Shown here: piece by piece, positions 34,795-42,911 of the stretch
How the letters are laid out: every line of letters starts with the position of its first letter
Numbering within the stretch: the stretch's first letter is position 1
Assembly (NCBI GenBank): GCA_946405105.1
Contig: CAMJFY010000004.1
Span: 36,702-100,701 of the forward strand
Source of the DNA: an uncultured Caryophanales bacterium
Lineage (GTDB): Bacteria; Bacillota_I; Bacilli_A; Acholeplasmatales; Anaeroplasmataceae
DNA: 64,000 bases
Direction: 5' to 3'
Program-made: the position numbers and the translations under genes
Notes under the pieces: model-generated
The model's input: only the letters and a program-made list of their open reading frames with translations
Told to the model about the DNA's origin: nothing
Database searches by the model: none

Positions 34795-34836
34795 AGTAAA
34801 AAATATCTAATTTAAGCAGGGAAACCTGCTTTTTTT
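34795..34836 (+). repeat. 42-bp direct repeat, copy 2 (duplicated proS 3' end plus terminator)
   Basis: Identical to 34153-34194, offset 642 bp. It includes the proS-derived codons GTA AAA AAT ATC TAA out of any gene, and a complete terminator (AAGCAGG-GAAA-CCTGCTT plus eight T). It now serves as the terminator of the toxin-antitoxin operon. Confidence 0.95.
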
Positions 34837-34847
34837 TATTTGTGTTT

Positions 34848-34879
34848 TTACCGAATACATTCTAAAAATTACCGAATAC
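34848..34879 (+). promoter_or_regulatory. Tandem direct repeat, probable LytTR-type operator
   Basis: TTACCGAATAC occurs at 34848-34858 and again at 34869-34879, a start-to-start spacing of exactly 21 bp (two helical turns). The second copy ends 10 bp before the -35 of the ABC operon. LytTR regulators are known to bind two direct repeats with this phasing just upstream of -35, and a LytTR gene is the third gene of this operon. Confidence 0.65.
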
Positions 34880-34889
34880 CTCACTTGTA

Positions 34890-34917
34890 TTTACAACTAA
34901 TTTATTAAAAGTATAAT
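34890..34917 (+). promoter_or_regulatory. Promoter of the ABC transporter/LytTR operon
   Basis: TTTACA (34890-34895), 16 nt, TATAAT (34912-34917); predicted start near 34924. Confidence 0.65.
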
Positions 34918-34939
34918 TTAGGCTGTAGGAGGTAGAGGT

Positions 34940-35653
34940 ATGGAAATTATTAAGGTTTGTAATCTATCAAAAAATTATAAAGATATAAAAGCATTAAAAG
35001 AAATATCACTTACAGTTAATGAAGGTGAGCTATATGGCTTACTTGGTGTTAATGGTGCAGGTAAAACAACATTAATTAAAATATTATCTGGCTTAGCTAA
35101 AAAGACATCTGGTGATGCTTATGTTAAAGGCTATAGCTTAGAACAAATGGATGAAATTAAAAAGATAGTTGATATATCTCCACAAGAAACTGCAGTAGCT
35201 TTAAATCTAACTGTATATGAGAATTTAATTTTCTTTCAGGATTTATATAAAAAAAGAGATAATGATTATTTAAATGAAATAATTGATTCATTAGGCTTAA
35301 GAGATGTTTTAAAACAACGAGCTAAAACATTATCAGGAGGATATCAAAGAAGATTATCTATAGCTATTGGATTAATATCTAAGCCTGAAATATTATTCCT
35401 AGATGAGCCAACATTAGGCTTAGATGTAATAGCTAGACGAGAATTATGGAATATAATAAAAAAATTTAAAGGAAAAATCACAATTATTCTAACATCACAT
35501 TACCTAGAAGAAATTGAAGCATTATGTGATAGAGTCGCAATAATGTCTAAAGGAAATGTGTTATGTGAAGGTAGAATAGATGACATTAAAGCTAAGACAA
35601 ATGAAACATCATTTGAGGAAGCTTTTGTTAAGATAGTAGGAGGTGAAGCATAA
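34940..35653 (+). CDS. ABC transporter ATP-binding protein (ABC-2 exporter type)
   Basis: A 237-residue ATPase subunit. Walker A is GLLGVNGAGKTT (near 34-45), the signature is LSGGYQRR (near 132-139), Walker B is LFLDEPTLGLD (near 152-162) and the H-loop is TSHYLEE (near 188). The sequence type matches DrrA/CcmA/NatA-like ATPases of drug, peptide or lipid exporters. The ATG has AGGAGG upstream. The permease follows with a stop-start overlap, then a LytTR regulator and DUF3021 protein. The substrate is unknown; such loci often deal with antimicrobial peptides or self-made peptides. Confidence 0.92.
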   Translation: MEIIKVCNLSKNYKDIKALKEISLTVNEGELYGLLGVNGAGKTTLIKILSGLAKKTSGDAYVKGYSLEQMDEIKKIVDISPQETAVALNLTVYENLIFFQDLYKKRDNDYLNEIIDSLGLRDVLKQRAKTLSGGYQRRLSIAIGLISKPEILFLDEPTLGLDVIARRELWNIIKKFKGKITIILTSHYLEEIEALCDRVAIMSKGNVLCEGRIDDIKAKTNETSFEEAFVKIVGGEA

Positions 35654-36453
35654 TGACAAGAACATATTTATTTATTAAAAGAAATTTAAAAGAAATGCTA
35701 AGAGATCCACTACTATATTGTTTTTGCGCAGGCTTTCCTATTTTTATGATAATTATGTTTCAAATTATCTTAAAATATTCTGGCGAAAAAACACCAATAT
35801 TTGAAGTAAAAAGCTTAGTTCCTGGTGTAATGATGTTTTCATATTCTTTATTAATGTTAATGTCATCATTACTAATTTCTAAAGATAGAACACAAGCATT
35901 TCTAAAAAGATTATATACATCACCAATGAAAGCACATAATTATATTATTGGTTATTTCGTTCCATATTTTATAATTGGTATTGTTCAATCAATTATTTGT
36001 ATAATTCTAGGCTATATTTTTGGTGGAATATCTAAGACTGGCTTTATATCATTTCCTAGCGCGTTATTATTAATAGTCGAAATGATGCCTATTATGATAA
36101 TAAATATTTTTATTGGTATGATATTAGGTATGATTTTAAATGATAAATCAGCACCTGCCATTACATCTATATTTATTTCTTGTTGTGGAGTATTAGGTGG
36201 AGCATGGATGCCACTTGATACAATGGGTGATTTTGAATTATTCACTAGATTTTTACCATTCCATCCATCAGTTTATTTAGGAAGAGTAGTAACAAAGGCT
36301 TATCATACATTACCTGATGAGCTAGGTAATAAGGTATTATATAACTTCAATGAAAATGGATGGTTGTTTTTAGGAATAATATTTGCATATTTAATTATTT
36401 TAAGTGTTATTACAGTATTTGTTTTTAAGAAAAAAATTAATTCAGACAATTAA
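35653..36453 (+). CDS. ABC-2 type transporter permease
   Basis: A 266-residue membrane subunit with six hydrophobic helices (about 22-42, 60-80, 100-125, 135-160, 170-190 and 232-258) and the ABC-2 family topology. Between helices 5 and 6 is a loop with FTRFLPFHPSVYLGRVV, a position where this family typically has a conserved LPxxP-like segment. The start codon overlaps the ATPase stop (TAATG), so expression is coupled. Partner of the preceding ATPase. Confidence 0.9.
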   Translation: MTRTYLFIKRNLKEMLRDPLLYCFCAGFPIFMIIMFQIILKYSGEKTPIFEVKSLVPGVMMFSYSLLMLMSSLLISKDRTQAFLKRLYTSPMKAHNYIIGYFVPYFIIGIVQSIICIILGYIFGGISKTGFISFPSALLLIVEMMPIMIINIFIGMILGMILNDKSAPAITSIFISCCGVLGGAWMPLDTMGDFELFTRFLPFHPSVYLGRVVTKAYHTLPDELGNKVLYNFNENGWLFLGIIFAYLIILSVITVFVFKKKINSDN

Positions 36454-36484
36454 TTAGTGTATAATATTGTTTGGGTGATCAAGT

Positions 36485-36919
36485 ATGAAATGCTTTACAT
36501 ATATTGATAAAGAGCATGATGAAGAAGTATTAATTTATTCAAAGGAAAGAACTACATTAGTTAATGAAATTGAGTCATTATGTAATTCATCTGAAATAAC
36601 AATTGTAGGAACAAATGATAATGAAATAGTTAAAATAAATCCAATTGAGGTGGCTTGTTTCATATCTGAAAATAATAAGGTATTTGCCCTAATTAAGGAC
36701 AAAAAATACCAAATTAAACAAAGATTATATCAGCTAGAGGAAATGGATTTTAATAAATATTATGTAAAAATAAATCAATCATGCTATGCCAATATTAAAA
36801 ACATAAAAAAATTTGAATCAACAATTGGTGGAGCATTAAAGGTTATATTTAAAAATGATTACATAGATTATATCTCTAGAAGAGAATTAAAAAATGTAAA
36901 AGAAAGGATGGGCTTATAA
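36485..36919 (+). CDS. LytTR family transcriptional regulator
   Basis: A 144-residue protein with a C-terminal LytTR DNA-binding domain (about 48-140): INPIEVACFISENNKVFALIK, the central LYQLEE...YYVKINQSCYANIKNIKKFE core, and the tail YIDYISRRELKNVKERMGL. The N-terminal 45 residues are short and not a receiver domain, so it is not a classical two-component regulator. It pairs with the DUF3021 membrane protein that follows 1 nt later, the arrangement of LytTR regulatory systems (for example BrsRM and HdrRM in streptococci), where the membrane protein restrains the regulator. A -10 (TATAAT, 36460-36465) just upstream may give extra transcription. It likely acts on the repeat at 34848-34879. 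Confidence 0.9.
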   Translation: MKCFTYIDKEHDEEVLIYSKERTTLVNEIESLCNSSEITIVGTNDNEIVKINPIEVACFISENNKVFALIKDKKYQIKQRLYQLEEMDFNKYYVKINQSCYANIKNIKKFESTIGGALKVIFKNDYIDYISRRELKNVKERMGL

Positions 36920-36920
36920 T

Positions 36921-37355
36921 ATGAACATGTATGTTAAAGAATATATAAAAAGAGGCCTAATCTTTTCTGGATTAGGGCCAGTAGTTGCAGGAATAGTTTA
37001 TGTAGCAATTGAAAAATCTGGTACTGAATTGAATCTAACTGGAACAGAAGTCTTATTAGCAATTGTTTCAACCTACATTATGGCATTTGTTCAAGCAGGA
37101 GCTTCAACATTTAACCGAATTGAAACATGGGGAAAGGCTAAAGCGTTATTTTGGCAAATGTCTACAATATATGTAGTATATTTAGCTGGATATTTAATTA
37201 ATAGATGGATTCCATTGGATTGGAAAGTAATATTAATTTTTACAAGTATTTATGTCGCAGCATATTTAATTGTATGGTTTACAGTATATTTTATAATCAA
37301 AAAGGAATCAAAGAAATTAAATCAAAAGCTTATTGAAAGCCAAGAAAAAATATAA
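36921..37355 (+). CDS. DUF3021 membrane protein, LytTR partner
   Basis: A 144-residue protein with four transmembrane helices (about 12-32, 42-62, 78-95 and 103-127) and a basic cytoplasmic tail. The pattern RGLIFSGLGPVVAGIVYV and the helix lengths match DUF3021 proteins, which are regularly encoded directly after a LytTR regulator and act as its membrane inhibitor or sensor (known for streptococcal cases, inferred here). It begins 1 nt after the regulator stop and is followed by a terminator, ending the operon. Confidence 0.85.
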   Translation: MNMYVKEYIKRGLIFSGLGPVVAGIVYVAIEKSGTELNLTGTEVLLAIVSTYIMAFVQAGASTFNRIETWGKAKALFWQMSTIYVVYLAGYLINRWIPLDWKVILIFTSIYVAAYLIVWFTVYFIIKKESKKLNQKLIESQEKI

Positions 37356-37362
37356 ATAAATT

Positions 37363-37386
37363 AGACATTCATTGAATGTCTTTTTT
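37363..37386 (+). terminator. Rho-independent terminator of the ABC/LytTR operon
   Basis: AGACATT (37363-37369) and AATGTCT (37375-37381) around CATTG, followed by TTTTT. Confidence 0.8.
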
Positions 37387-37391
37387 GTTTA

Positions 37392-37420
37392 TTGAAAATA
37401 TACTTTATTAATTATATAAT
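37392..37420 (+). promoter_or_regulatory. Promoter of the sirtuin operon
   Basis: TTGAAA (37392-37397), 17 nt, TATAAT (37415-37420); transcript start near 37427. This excludes TTG 37392 as a start codon and supports TTG 37443. Confidence 0.75.
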
Positions 37421-37442
37421 TAATAGCGTAGAGGGCGATAGT

Positions 37443-37862
37443 TTGAAAACAAAAAATGATTTTATTAAATTAGTAGAGGGCAAAGATTTACAATACAAAC
37501 CAATCTATTTAGCATTTGGTTATTACGAGGATGTAACCAAAGATGAAGAATCTAAGGTTAAGATTGGTGGAAAGATTTATAGCGAGGTATCTACGGTTAC
37601 ATATCTTAAACGAGATTATAATCGTAAGAACTATGCTAAATTAGTTTCACTTCAGGAAGAATATTTTGATTTATATAGACGTCAGCATACGAAACCTAAA
37701 AAGATTAATAAGCTATTATTTTTATTCTTATTTATTTTAGGTATTATTCCTGCGTTTATATATTTAATTTCTTTTAAATCGAAGAAAAAGAAGATAGAAA
37801 ATTATAGTGTTAGATTAAATGAAATATTGGAAGAAGCCAAAAAATTATCAAGTGAAAAGTAG
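37443..37862 (+). CDS. Small membrane-associated protein of unknown function
   Basis: A 139-residue protein starting at TTG 37443, with AGAGGG 8 nt upstream and a consensus promoter just before. The N-terminal 80 residues are soluble (LAFGYYEDVTKDEES, GGKIYSEVSTVTYLKRDY). One hydrophobic segment follows (near 91-112, INKLLFLFLFILGIIPAFIY), flanked by basic residues, then a charged tail likely to form a helix. I do not recognise a family. It is the first gene of an operon with the sirtuin, whose start lies 11 nt after its stop. Confidence 0.65.
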   Translation: MKTKNDFIKLVEGKDLQYKPIYLAFGYYEDVTKDEESKVKIGGKIYSEVSTVTYLKRDYNRKNYAKLVSLQEEYFDLYRRQHTKPKKINKLLFLFLFILGIIPAFIYLISFKSKKKKIENYSVRLNEILEEAKKLSSEK

Positions 37863-37873
37863 AGGGTGAGATT

Positions 37874-38605
37874 TTGTCTGAGGAAATTAAAAAGCTTAAG
37901 GAAGCAATTAACGAATGTAATAAGATAGTTGTATTTTCTGGTGCTGGCCTATCAACTAATTCAGGTATTCCCGATTTTAGATCTGCAGACGGATTATACA
38001 ACCAGGAAACAAAAATAAAGATTAGACCAGAAGAAATAATATCTCATTCATTCTTTGTTCAAAATCCAGATTATTTTTATGATTTCTATTTTGATAAAAT
38101 GGTCTATAGAGATGCAAAGCCTAATTTAGCTCATAAGTATTTTGCTAAGCTAGAAAAGGAAGGAAAGATGCTTGCTGTTGTTACTCAAAACATTGATAAC
38201 CTACATCAAGCTGCTGGCAGCAAGAAAGTAATTGAACTTCATGGCTCTGTTGAAAGAAATTATTGTATGAAATGTCATAAATTTTATTCATTAGATGAAA
38301 TTTATAACGAAAAGCATATGATACCACATTGTAATTGTGGTGGTATTATAAAGCCAGATGTAGTTTTATATGAAGAAAATCTAGATGAGAATTCAATTAA
38401 TGCTGCTGTTAATGCAATATCAAATGCTGATATGATGATAGTAGTAGGAACATCATTAACTGTTTATCCAGCTGCTGGATTTGTGAATTTCTTTAAGGGT
38501 AAATATTTAGTATTATTAAATAAGACAGCAACAAGATATGATTCTATTGCTGGAATCGTAATTCATGATGATATTAAAAATGTAATTGAAGAATTAGAAA
38601 AATAG
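37874..38605 (+). CDS. cobB: NAD-dependent protein deacylase (sirtuin)
   Basis: A 243-residue Sir2 enzyme removing acyl groups from lysines with NAD+. Motifs: VFSGAGLSTNSGIPDFRS (near 21-38), TQNIDNLHQAAGS with catalytic histidine in IELHGS (near 101-120), zinc ligands in CMKCHKF and CNCGG (near 127-157), and GTSLTVYPAAGF (near 190). Translation starts at TTG 37874 with GGTGAG upstream; there is no in-frame ATG before the conserved glycine-rich motif. It lies between a small membrane protein and a lipoprotein gene in one transcript. Confidence 0.94.
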   Translation: MSEEIKKLKEAINECNKIVVFSGAGLSTNSGIPDFRSADGLYNQETKIKIRPEEIISHSFFVQNPDYFYDFYFDKMVYRDAKPNLAHKYFAKLEKEGKMLAVVTQNIDNLHQAAGSKKVIELHGSVERNYCMKCHKFYSLDEIYNEKHMIPHCNCGGIIKPDVVLYEENLDENSINAAVNAISNADMMIVVGTSLTVYPAAGFVNFFKGKYLVLLNKTATRYDSIAGIVIHDDIKNVIEELEK

Positions 38606-38616
38606 GGGATAAAAAA

Positions 38617-39957
38617 ATGAAAAAATTAAAACTAGCTATATTATTATTGTCATTTGCGATGGTAGGTGTTGCAGCAACAGGCTGCTCAAATAATTCAACT
38701 AAACCATCAGGATCTACTTCAAAGGTTGTTAAATCTGGAGATGATGGTGATTCAGATAATACTGGTGGAGGTTCACCAACTGTAACTGAAACTGAACCTA
38801 CTTTCTCTTTTTCAGTTAGTGGAAGCAAAATCACAAAAATAAAAGTTGAGAATTTAACGGGTAACGAAATTGAAGAATTAGTTATTCCAGATGAAATTGA
38901 AGGAACAACTATTACATCAGTATCTAGAGCCTTTTCTGATTCTTCATTAAGTAATAAAAAAATTAAGAAGTTGGTTATTGGAAAAAATCTTACAAATATG
39001 GATTTTTCCGATACAGAAGGAAAAATATTAGATATAGAAGTATCAGAAGATAATACAAAATATGTGAAGAGTGGAAAATTCTTATTATCACATGATTTAA
39101 AGACACTTTATTGGGGAAACGAATTTAGTTTGAGTGAATTACCTTCAACAGTAGAAGTATTAGAATCATATTCATTAATTAATATGACTGATACGACTCT
39201 AAATATTCCTGGTCATGTTAAAGAATTAAAGTCATATGTTACATTTAAAGAATTTCAATCTGTAGTTTTAAATGAGGGTCTTGAAAAGATTAATAATAAT
39301 GCTTTAAGAGTTGATGGTACTATAGAGATTCCAGCTTCTGTAACACAATTATATGCTTTATCTTTTACTGGAATAAAAGGTATAACAGTAAAAGCTTCTA
39401 ATCCAAAATATGATTCAAGAAATAATTGTAATATGGTAATTGAGACAGCAAGTAACAAAGTTGTACTTGTTGCTAAAACATATGTTTTCCCAACATCAGT
39501 TACTGAAATAGGAGTTGATGCATTCGCTTATACATATAATTTCTCAAGTATTACTATTCCTAGTACAGTTAAAAAAATTCATTTTGGTGCATTTAGATTC
39601 TGTTATAACCTTGTGTCACTACAACTACCTTCTGATGTTGAAATATATACGTCAAATACAGCTAAATCTGATGATTTAGAAGACATAATAGAGGGATGCT
39701 ATAAGCTTAAATCATTTACTTGTCCAAGTACAGTAACAAAAATATCAAGTACTGATTTTTATGGTCTTGATGCCTTAGAAAAAATATATCTTCCAGTATT
39801 AACATCTATTAATTCTGATGTATTCGCAAAGACTCCACAGCTTAAAAAGATATATACAAAGATGACAGTGGCACAGTGGAATGCCCTTAATTATCAAGAT
39901 ACAAGTGGTAGATTAGCTGATATTGAGATTATCTTTAATGCATCATCAATGGCTTAA
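38617..39957 (+). CDS. Lipoprotein with BspA-type leucine-rich repeats
   Basis: A 446-residue surface lipoprotein. The signal peptide (MKKLKLAILLLSFAMVGVAA) ends at a lipobox TGC, with the lipidated cysteine at residue 23. A Ser/Thr/Gly/Asp-rich linker (about 24-70) precedes leucine-rich repeats of the LRR_5 (BspA) type: consensus pieces such as IEIPASVTQLYALSF, FSSITIPSTVKKIHFGAF and LVSLQLPSDVEIY recur every 23-25 residues. BspA-type repeats are known in adhesins of host-associated bacteria, so a surface binding role is likely but not shown. It shares a transcript with the sirtuin gene and is followed by a terminator. Confidence 0.88.
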   Translation: MKKLKLAILLLSFAMVGVAATGCSNNSTKPSGSTSKVVKSGDDGDSDNTGGGSPTVTETEPTFSFSVSGSKITKIKVENLTGNEIEELVIPDEIEGTTITSVSRAFSDSSLSNKKIKKLVIGKNLTNMDFSDTEGKILDIEVSEDNTKYVKSGKFLLSHDLKTLYWGNEFSLSELPSTVEVLESYSLINMTDTTLNIPGHVKELKSYVTFKEFQSVVLNEGLEKINNNALRVDGTIEIPASVTQLYALSFTGIKGITVKASNPKYDSRNNCNMVIETASNKVVLVAKTYVFPTSVTEIGVDAFAYTYNFSSITIPSTVKKIHFGAFRFCYNLVSLQLPSDVEIYTSNTAKSDDLEDIIEGCYKLKSFTCPSTVTKISSTDFYGLDALEKIYLPVLTSINSDVFAKTPQLKKIYTKMTVAQWNALNYQDTSGRLADIEIIFNASSMA

Positions 39958-39980
39958 TAATCATTAATTTTATATTTAAA

Positions 39981-40017
39981 AACAGCATTTTATGATATAA
40001 TTAGAGTGCTGTTTTTT
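39981..40017 (+). terminator. Rho-independent terminator after the LRR lipoprotein gene
   Basis: AACAGCA (39981-39987) pairs with TGCTGTT (40007-40013) around a long loop, followed by TTTT. Confidence 0.7.
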
Positions 40018-40044
40018 ATTTTGCTAAGTGATACTTGACAAAAA

Positions 40045-40061
40045 ACCAATTGTCAATTGGT
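40045..40061 (+). promoter_or_regulatory. Palindromic operator candidate upstream of the XRE gene
   Basis: ACCAATTG-T-CAATTGGT is a perfect 17-bp palindrome, 23 bp before a TATAAT (40084-40089). It directly follows a TTGACA (40035-40040). It is a natural site for autoregulation by the XRE protein. Confidence 0.5.
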
Positions 40062-40119
40062 GGTTTGCAATCGATTAAAAATCTATAATTAGGGTAGAAA
40101 ATGAAAGGAGAGTACTAAG

Positions 40120-40641
40120 ATGGATATTGGACAATATTTAACCAAAGCTAGAAAGCGTAAGGGACTATCTCAAGAGGAAGTAGCTAACGAGCTTAATGTA
40201 TCTAGACAAAGTGTAAGCTTATGGGAATGTGATCAAACAGTTCCTTCATTAGATAATCTAATAGCAATATCAAAGCTATATGGAACAAGCGTTGATGTTT
40301 TAACTGGACAAGCAGATTTTCCAGGTGAAGTATTATTAAATAATGATGAATCTATAGTTGATGAAAAAGCACGTGAAGAAGAAATATATAAAAGCTATAA
40401 AAGATTTTTATTATTATCAATTATTTTTTCAGCAGTATCTGCAATCACGTTTTGGATTCCAGTGCTTGCTACAATGACTACAACCGCAACTATTGTATTT
40501 TCAATATTATCAATGAGAAGAAGAAAAGATAATAAGAATTTATTAACATTAGTTATTGGAATTACATTATTTATTACAAGCATTTTTATTTATATTAATT
40601 TTCCAACACTAACTAGACTTTTTGAGGAGGTATTTATATGA
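40120..40641 (+). CDS. XRE-family transcriptional regulator with C-terminal membrane helices
   Basis: A 173-residue protein with an N-terminal helix-turn-helix of the Cro/CI type (about 1-58; ARKRKGLSQEEVANELNVSR then QSVSLWECDQTVPSLDNLIA) and about three hydrophobic helices in the C-terminal half (about 90-108, 110-127, 138-160). Membrane-tethered XRE regulators of this form are common in Bacillota and often govern the neighbouring gene. The ATG has AAAGGAG upstream. Its TGA overlaps the ATG of the DUF4349 lipoprotein, so the two are translationally coupled. It probably binds the palindrome at 40045-40061. Confidence 0.85.
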   Translation: MDIGQYLTKARKRKGLSQEEVANELNVSRQSVSLWECDQTVPSLDNLIAISKLYGTSVDVLTGQADFPGEVLLNNDESIVDEKAREEEIYKSYKRFLLLSIIFSAVSAITFWIPVLATMTTTATIVFSILSMRRRKDNKNLLTLVIGITLFITSIFIYINFPTLTRLFEEVFI

Positions 40642-41387
40642 AAAAATATTTATGGCTAATATTTATATTTATTTTCTTATTCACATTAGCGTCATGTGGA
40701 ACTGGCTCATCTAAGAGCCATAGTGGTAGCTCTAATTATGATAGTGATTCTTTAGTATATTCAAGCGAAAGAAAAGTTATTTATTCTATATCATATTTTT
40801 ATCGAAATAATATTGAAGGAATAAAGAAAGAAAAGAAAGAAGTAAGAGAATATGTGTTAAGCGTTGGTGGATACATTGAAACTGCAAACGAATATAATGA
40901 TGGTAAGAATTGCGATTACATATACAAGGTTCCTACTGATAAACTAAATAATTTAATAGATAAATTAGATAATAAGGATGAATATTCTGATAAAACAACA
41001 AAAACACAGGATATCACTACTGGATATAATATTACACAAGCTCAAATTGATGATTTGAATTTAAGAATTGCAAATTTAGAAGCTAGACTTCAGGATGAAT
41101 CTACAACTTATGAAGAATCTTTGGATATTGGAAATCAAATTGATACCTTAACAGAGAGACTAAATAAATTAGAAGCTAAAAAAGCAATGGATGATAATAC
41201 AGTTAATTTTTCTACTGTACAAATTTATTATAGATATAAGGATACTTCAAATCAATTTGTAAAAATCTTATTGAATATATTAATATTTATAGGAGTATTA
41301 TTAATGATAGTTGCTCCATTTGGAATCATTGGATTTGTTGTATACATAATCTTAAGAAAAAAGAAAAATAAAAAGCAATTAGCATAA
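40638..41387 (+). CDS. DUF4349 lipoprotein
   Basis: A 249-residue lipoprotein. The signal sequence ends in LASC, giving a lipidated cysteine at residue 20. The middle matches DUF4349: VREYVLSVGGYIETANEY, then YIYKVPTDKLNNLIDKLDN, then a coiled-coil stretch (ITQAQIDDLNLRIANLEARL and DTLTERLNKLEAKKA, about 130-185). A transmembrane helix near the C-terminus (about 208-238) is followed by a lysine-rich end. Function of the family is unknown. It is coupled to the upstream XRE gene and ends at a terminator. Confidence 0.85.
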   Translation: MKKYLWLIFIFIFLFTLASCGTGSSKSHSGSSNYDSDSLVYSSERKVIYSISYFYRNNIEGIKKEKKEVREYVLSVGGYIETANEYNDGKNCDYIYKVPTDKLNNLIDKLDNKDEYSDKTTKTQDITTGYNITQAQIDDLNLRIANLEARLQDESTTYEESLDIGNQIDTLTERLNKLEAKKAMDDNTVNFSTVQIYYRYKDTSNQFVKILLNILIFIGVLLMIVAPFGIIGFVVYIILRKKKNKKQLA

Positions 41388-41394
41388 TATAATT

Positions 41395-41418
41395 AGCACT
41401 TTTAATTAAGTGCTTTTT
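41395..41418 (+). terminator. Rho-independent terminator after the DUF4349 gene
   Basis: AGCACTT (41395-41401) and AAGTGCT (41408-41414), followed by TTTT. Confidence 0.8.
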
Positions 41419-41436
41419 ATATTTTATAGTGATAAT

Positions 41437-41465
41437 TTGAAAAATGGGATTGAAAGTGCTATAAT
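41437..41465 (+). promoter_or_regulatory. Promoter of the tandem lipoprotein genes
   Basis: TTGAAA (41437-41442), 17 nt, TATAAT (41460-41465). Confidence 0.75.
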
Positions 41466-41512
41466 ATAGCCATAATACATGATTAAATAATTGAATATTA
41501 GGAGGAGAATGT

Positions 41513-42898
41513 ATGAAAAAAGCATTAATATCTTTAGGCGCTTTAGTTTTTACAGGAGCTCTATTAGCATCATGTTCAACTTCAAGCGCATCAAGTATTA
41601 AAAAACCAAACAAAGGAAAAAAAGTAAATGAGGTAAGCTTCAAGACATATGATGCAAATTATGATTATGCTGAATTATCTTTTAAATCATCAGATTCATT
41701 TGAGGATGTAATGAAAGCATTGATTGAAATGCCATATTTATCATACACTTTACAAAAGGATACAAGTGATGAATATAGATATGCATTTACTAGTAAGAAA
41801 GTTAACAAAACTGATATAACTTCAAAAAATTATTATATTGCATCTAATGGACCTACACTAGCTGAAAAATATGCTTATTCATCTGAAAATAGTGCTACAG
41901 AAGATGTGTATATAAATGAATCTTATGGTGAATCAAAAGAAGATGTTACTGTTTATGAAAAGCGTACTTCTAAATCAAACTTAAAACTAAAATATGGTAA
42001 TTATTTAGAATCTGATTCAGAATCATATGAAGCAGGACGAGCTGGAACAACAACAATAACAAGCGTAGACGGAAGAGTTTCAGAAAGAAAAGTCGATGGT
42101 GGTAGATATCGTTTAGAAAACAATAAGAGCACATCTAATAAGATTGAAGGTAAAACTTCAGGTTCAGTAAATAATAAAGATTATGAATATCTAAATGGTT
42201 CTGAAAAAGCTACAGATGATAATTATGGTAAGACATATAAAGGATATGATGATAGTGGTAATGTTTATTCATATACCTATAACACTTTCTTAAGTTCAAG
42301 TTTCTTATCACAATATAAGACTAAACCATTATTAGGTAAATCAGGAAGTTCAGTTTATCTTAGAAGTTTCTATAATGAAGATTTTAAAGATCTTTATAAG
42401 GGAAGTGTTGAATTAACTGATAAATACATTGTATTAAAGTTTGATACAACATACATGTCTGATATTTATAATGATGCTGCACGTAGCACATCTGATAAAG
42501 ATGAGATAAAGTCAAACTACAACAAGCTAATTAATGGTGATTATAAGGGTTCAAAGGCTTCATACGAGATTTGGATTGATTATGTTACTGAAGTAGATGA
42601 TGATGGTGATGTTGACTTATCATATGGTTATGCTAAGGCTAGCACAAATGTTAAGCTTAATAGAAAAGCAAAATATGATGATGATTACATTAATGATTAT
42701 CATGTTTCTGAGAGTGATGCTGCTATTATCAAGGGTAAAGAGTATACACTAAAGGCATCTATGACTCAATTAATGGAAATTGCAATTAATTCTAATGATT
42801 ATTCTAAGAAGATTGACAGCATGAAGAAATTATGTAAGAAGAATAATGTTTTAGATAAGATTACAATGTCAGTTTATGACACTGGATTGTATTTTTAG
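41513..42898 (+). CDS. Lipoprotein, paralogue A of a tandem pair
   Basis: A 461-residue lipoprotein with signal peptide and lipobox LLASC (cysteine 21). The mature part is hydrophilic, rich in Ser, Lys, Asp and Tyr, with no recognised domain. It is paralogous to the next gene. Shared landmarks, in order, are a KKGK-VxxVxF segment after the lipobox, YxYLNxSEK-x-DD-YG (near 222), GYDxSGNxYSY, a KDL-x-x-S-x-ELTDKYI segment (near 302), YEIWIDY (near 350) and NDYSKKIDSMKK (near 427). The ATG has AGGAGGAGA upstream. The downstream paralogue starts 14 nt after its stop with an overlapping Shine-Dalgarno. Function unknown; surface location is well supported. Confidence 0.82.
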   Translation: MKKALISLGALVFTGALLASCSTSSASSIKKPNKGKKVNEVSFKTYDANYDYAELSFKSSDSFEDVMKALIEMPYLSYTLQKDTSDEYRYAFTSKKVNKTDITSKNYYIASNGPTLAEKYAYSSENSATEDVYINESYGESKEDVTVYEKRTSKSNLKLKYGNYLESDSESYEAGRAGTTTITSVDGRVSERKVDGGRYRLENNKSTSNKIEGKTSGSVNNKDYEYLNGSEKATDDNYGKTYKGYDDSGNVYSYTYNTFLSSSFLSQYKTKPLLGKSGSSVYLRSFYNEDFKDLYKGSVELTDKYIVLKFDTTYMSDIYNDAARSTSDKDEIKSNYNKLINGDYKGSKASYEIWIDYVTEVDDDGDVDLSYGYAKASTNVKLNRKAKYDDDYINDYHVSESDAAIIKGKEYTLKASMTQLMEIAINSNDYSKKIDSMKKLCKKNNVLDKITMSVYDTGLYF

Positions 42899-42911
42899 GA
42901 GGTATTAATTC

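Noticed and set aside
34153..34836. Integrase-bearing genomic island at proS
   Set aside because: The direct repeats are real, but no integrase, recombinase or phage gene lies between them, so only a cassette or remnant is claimed.
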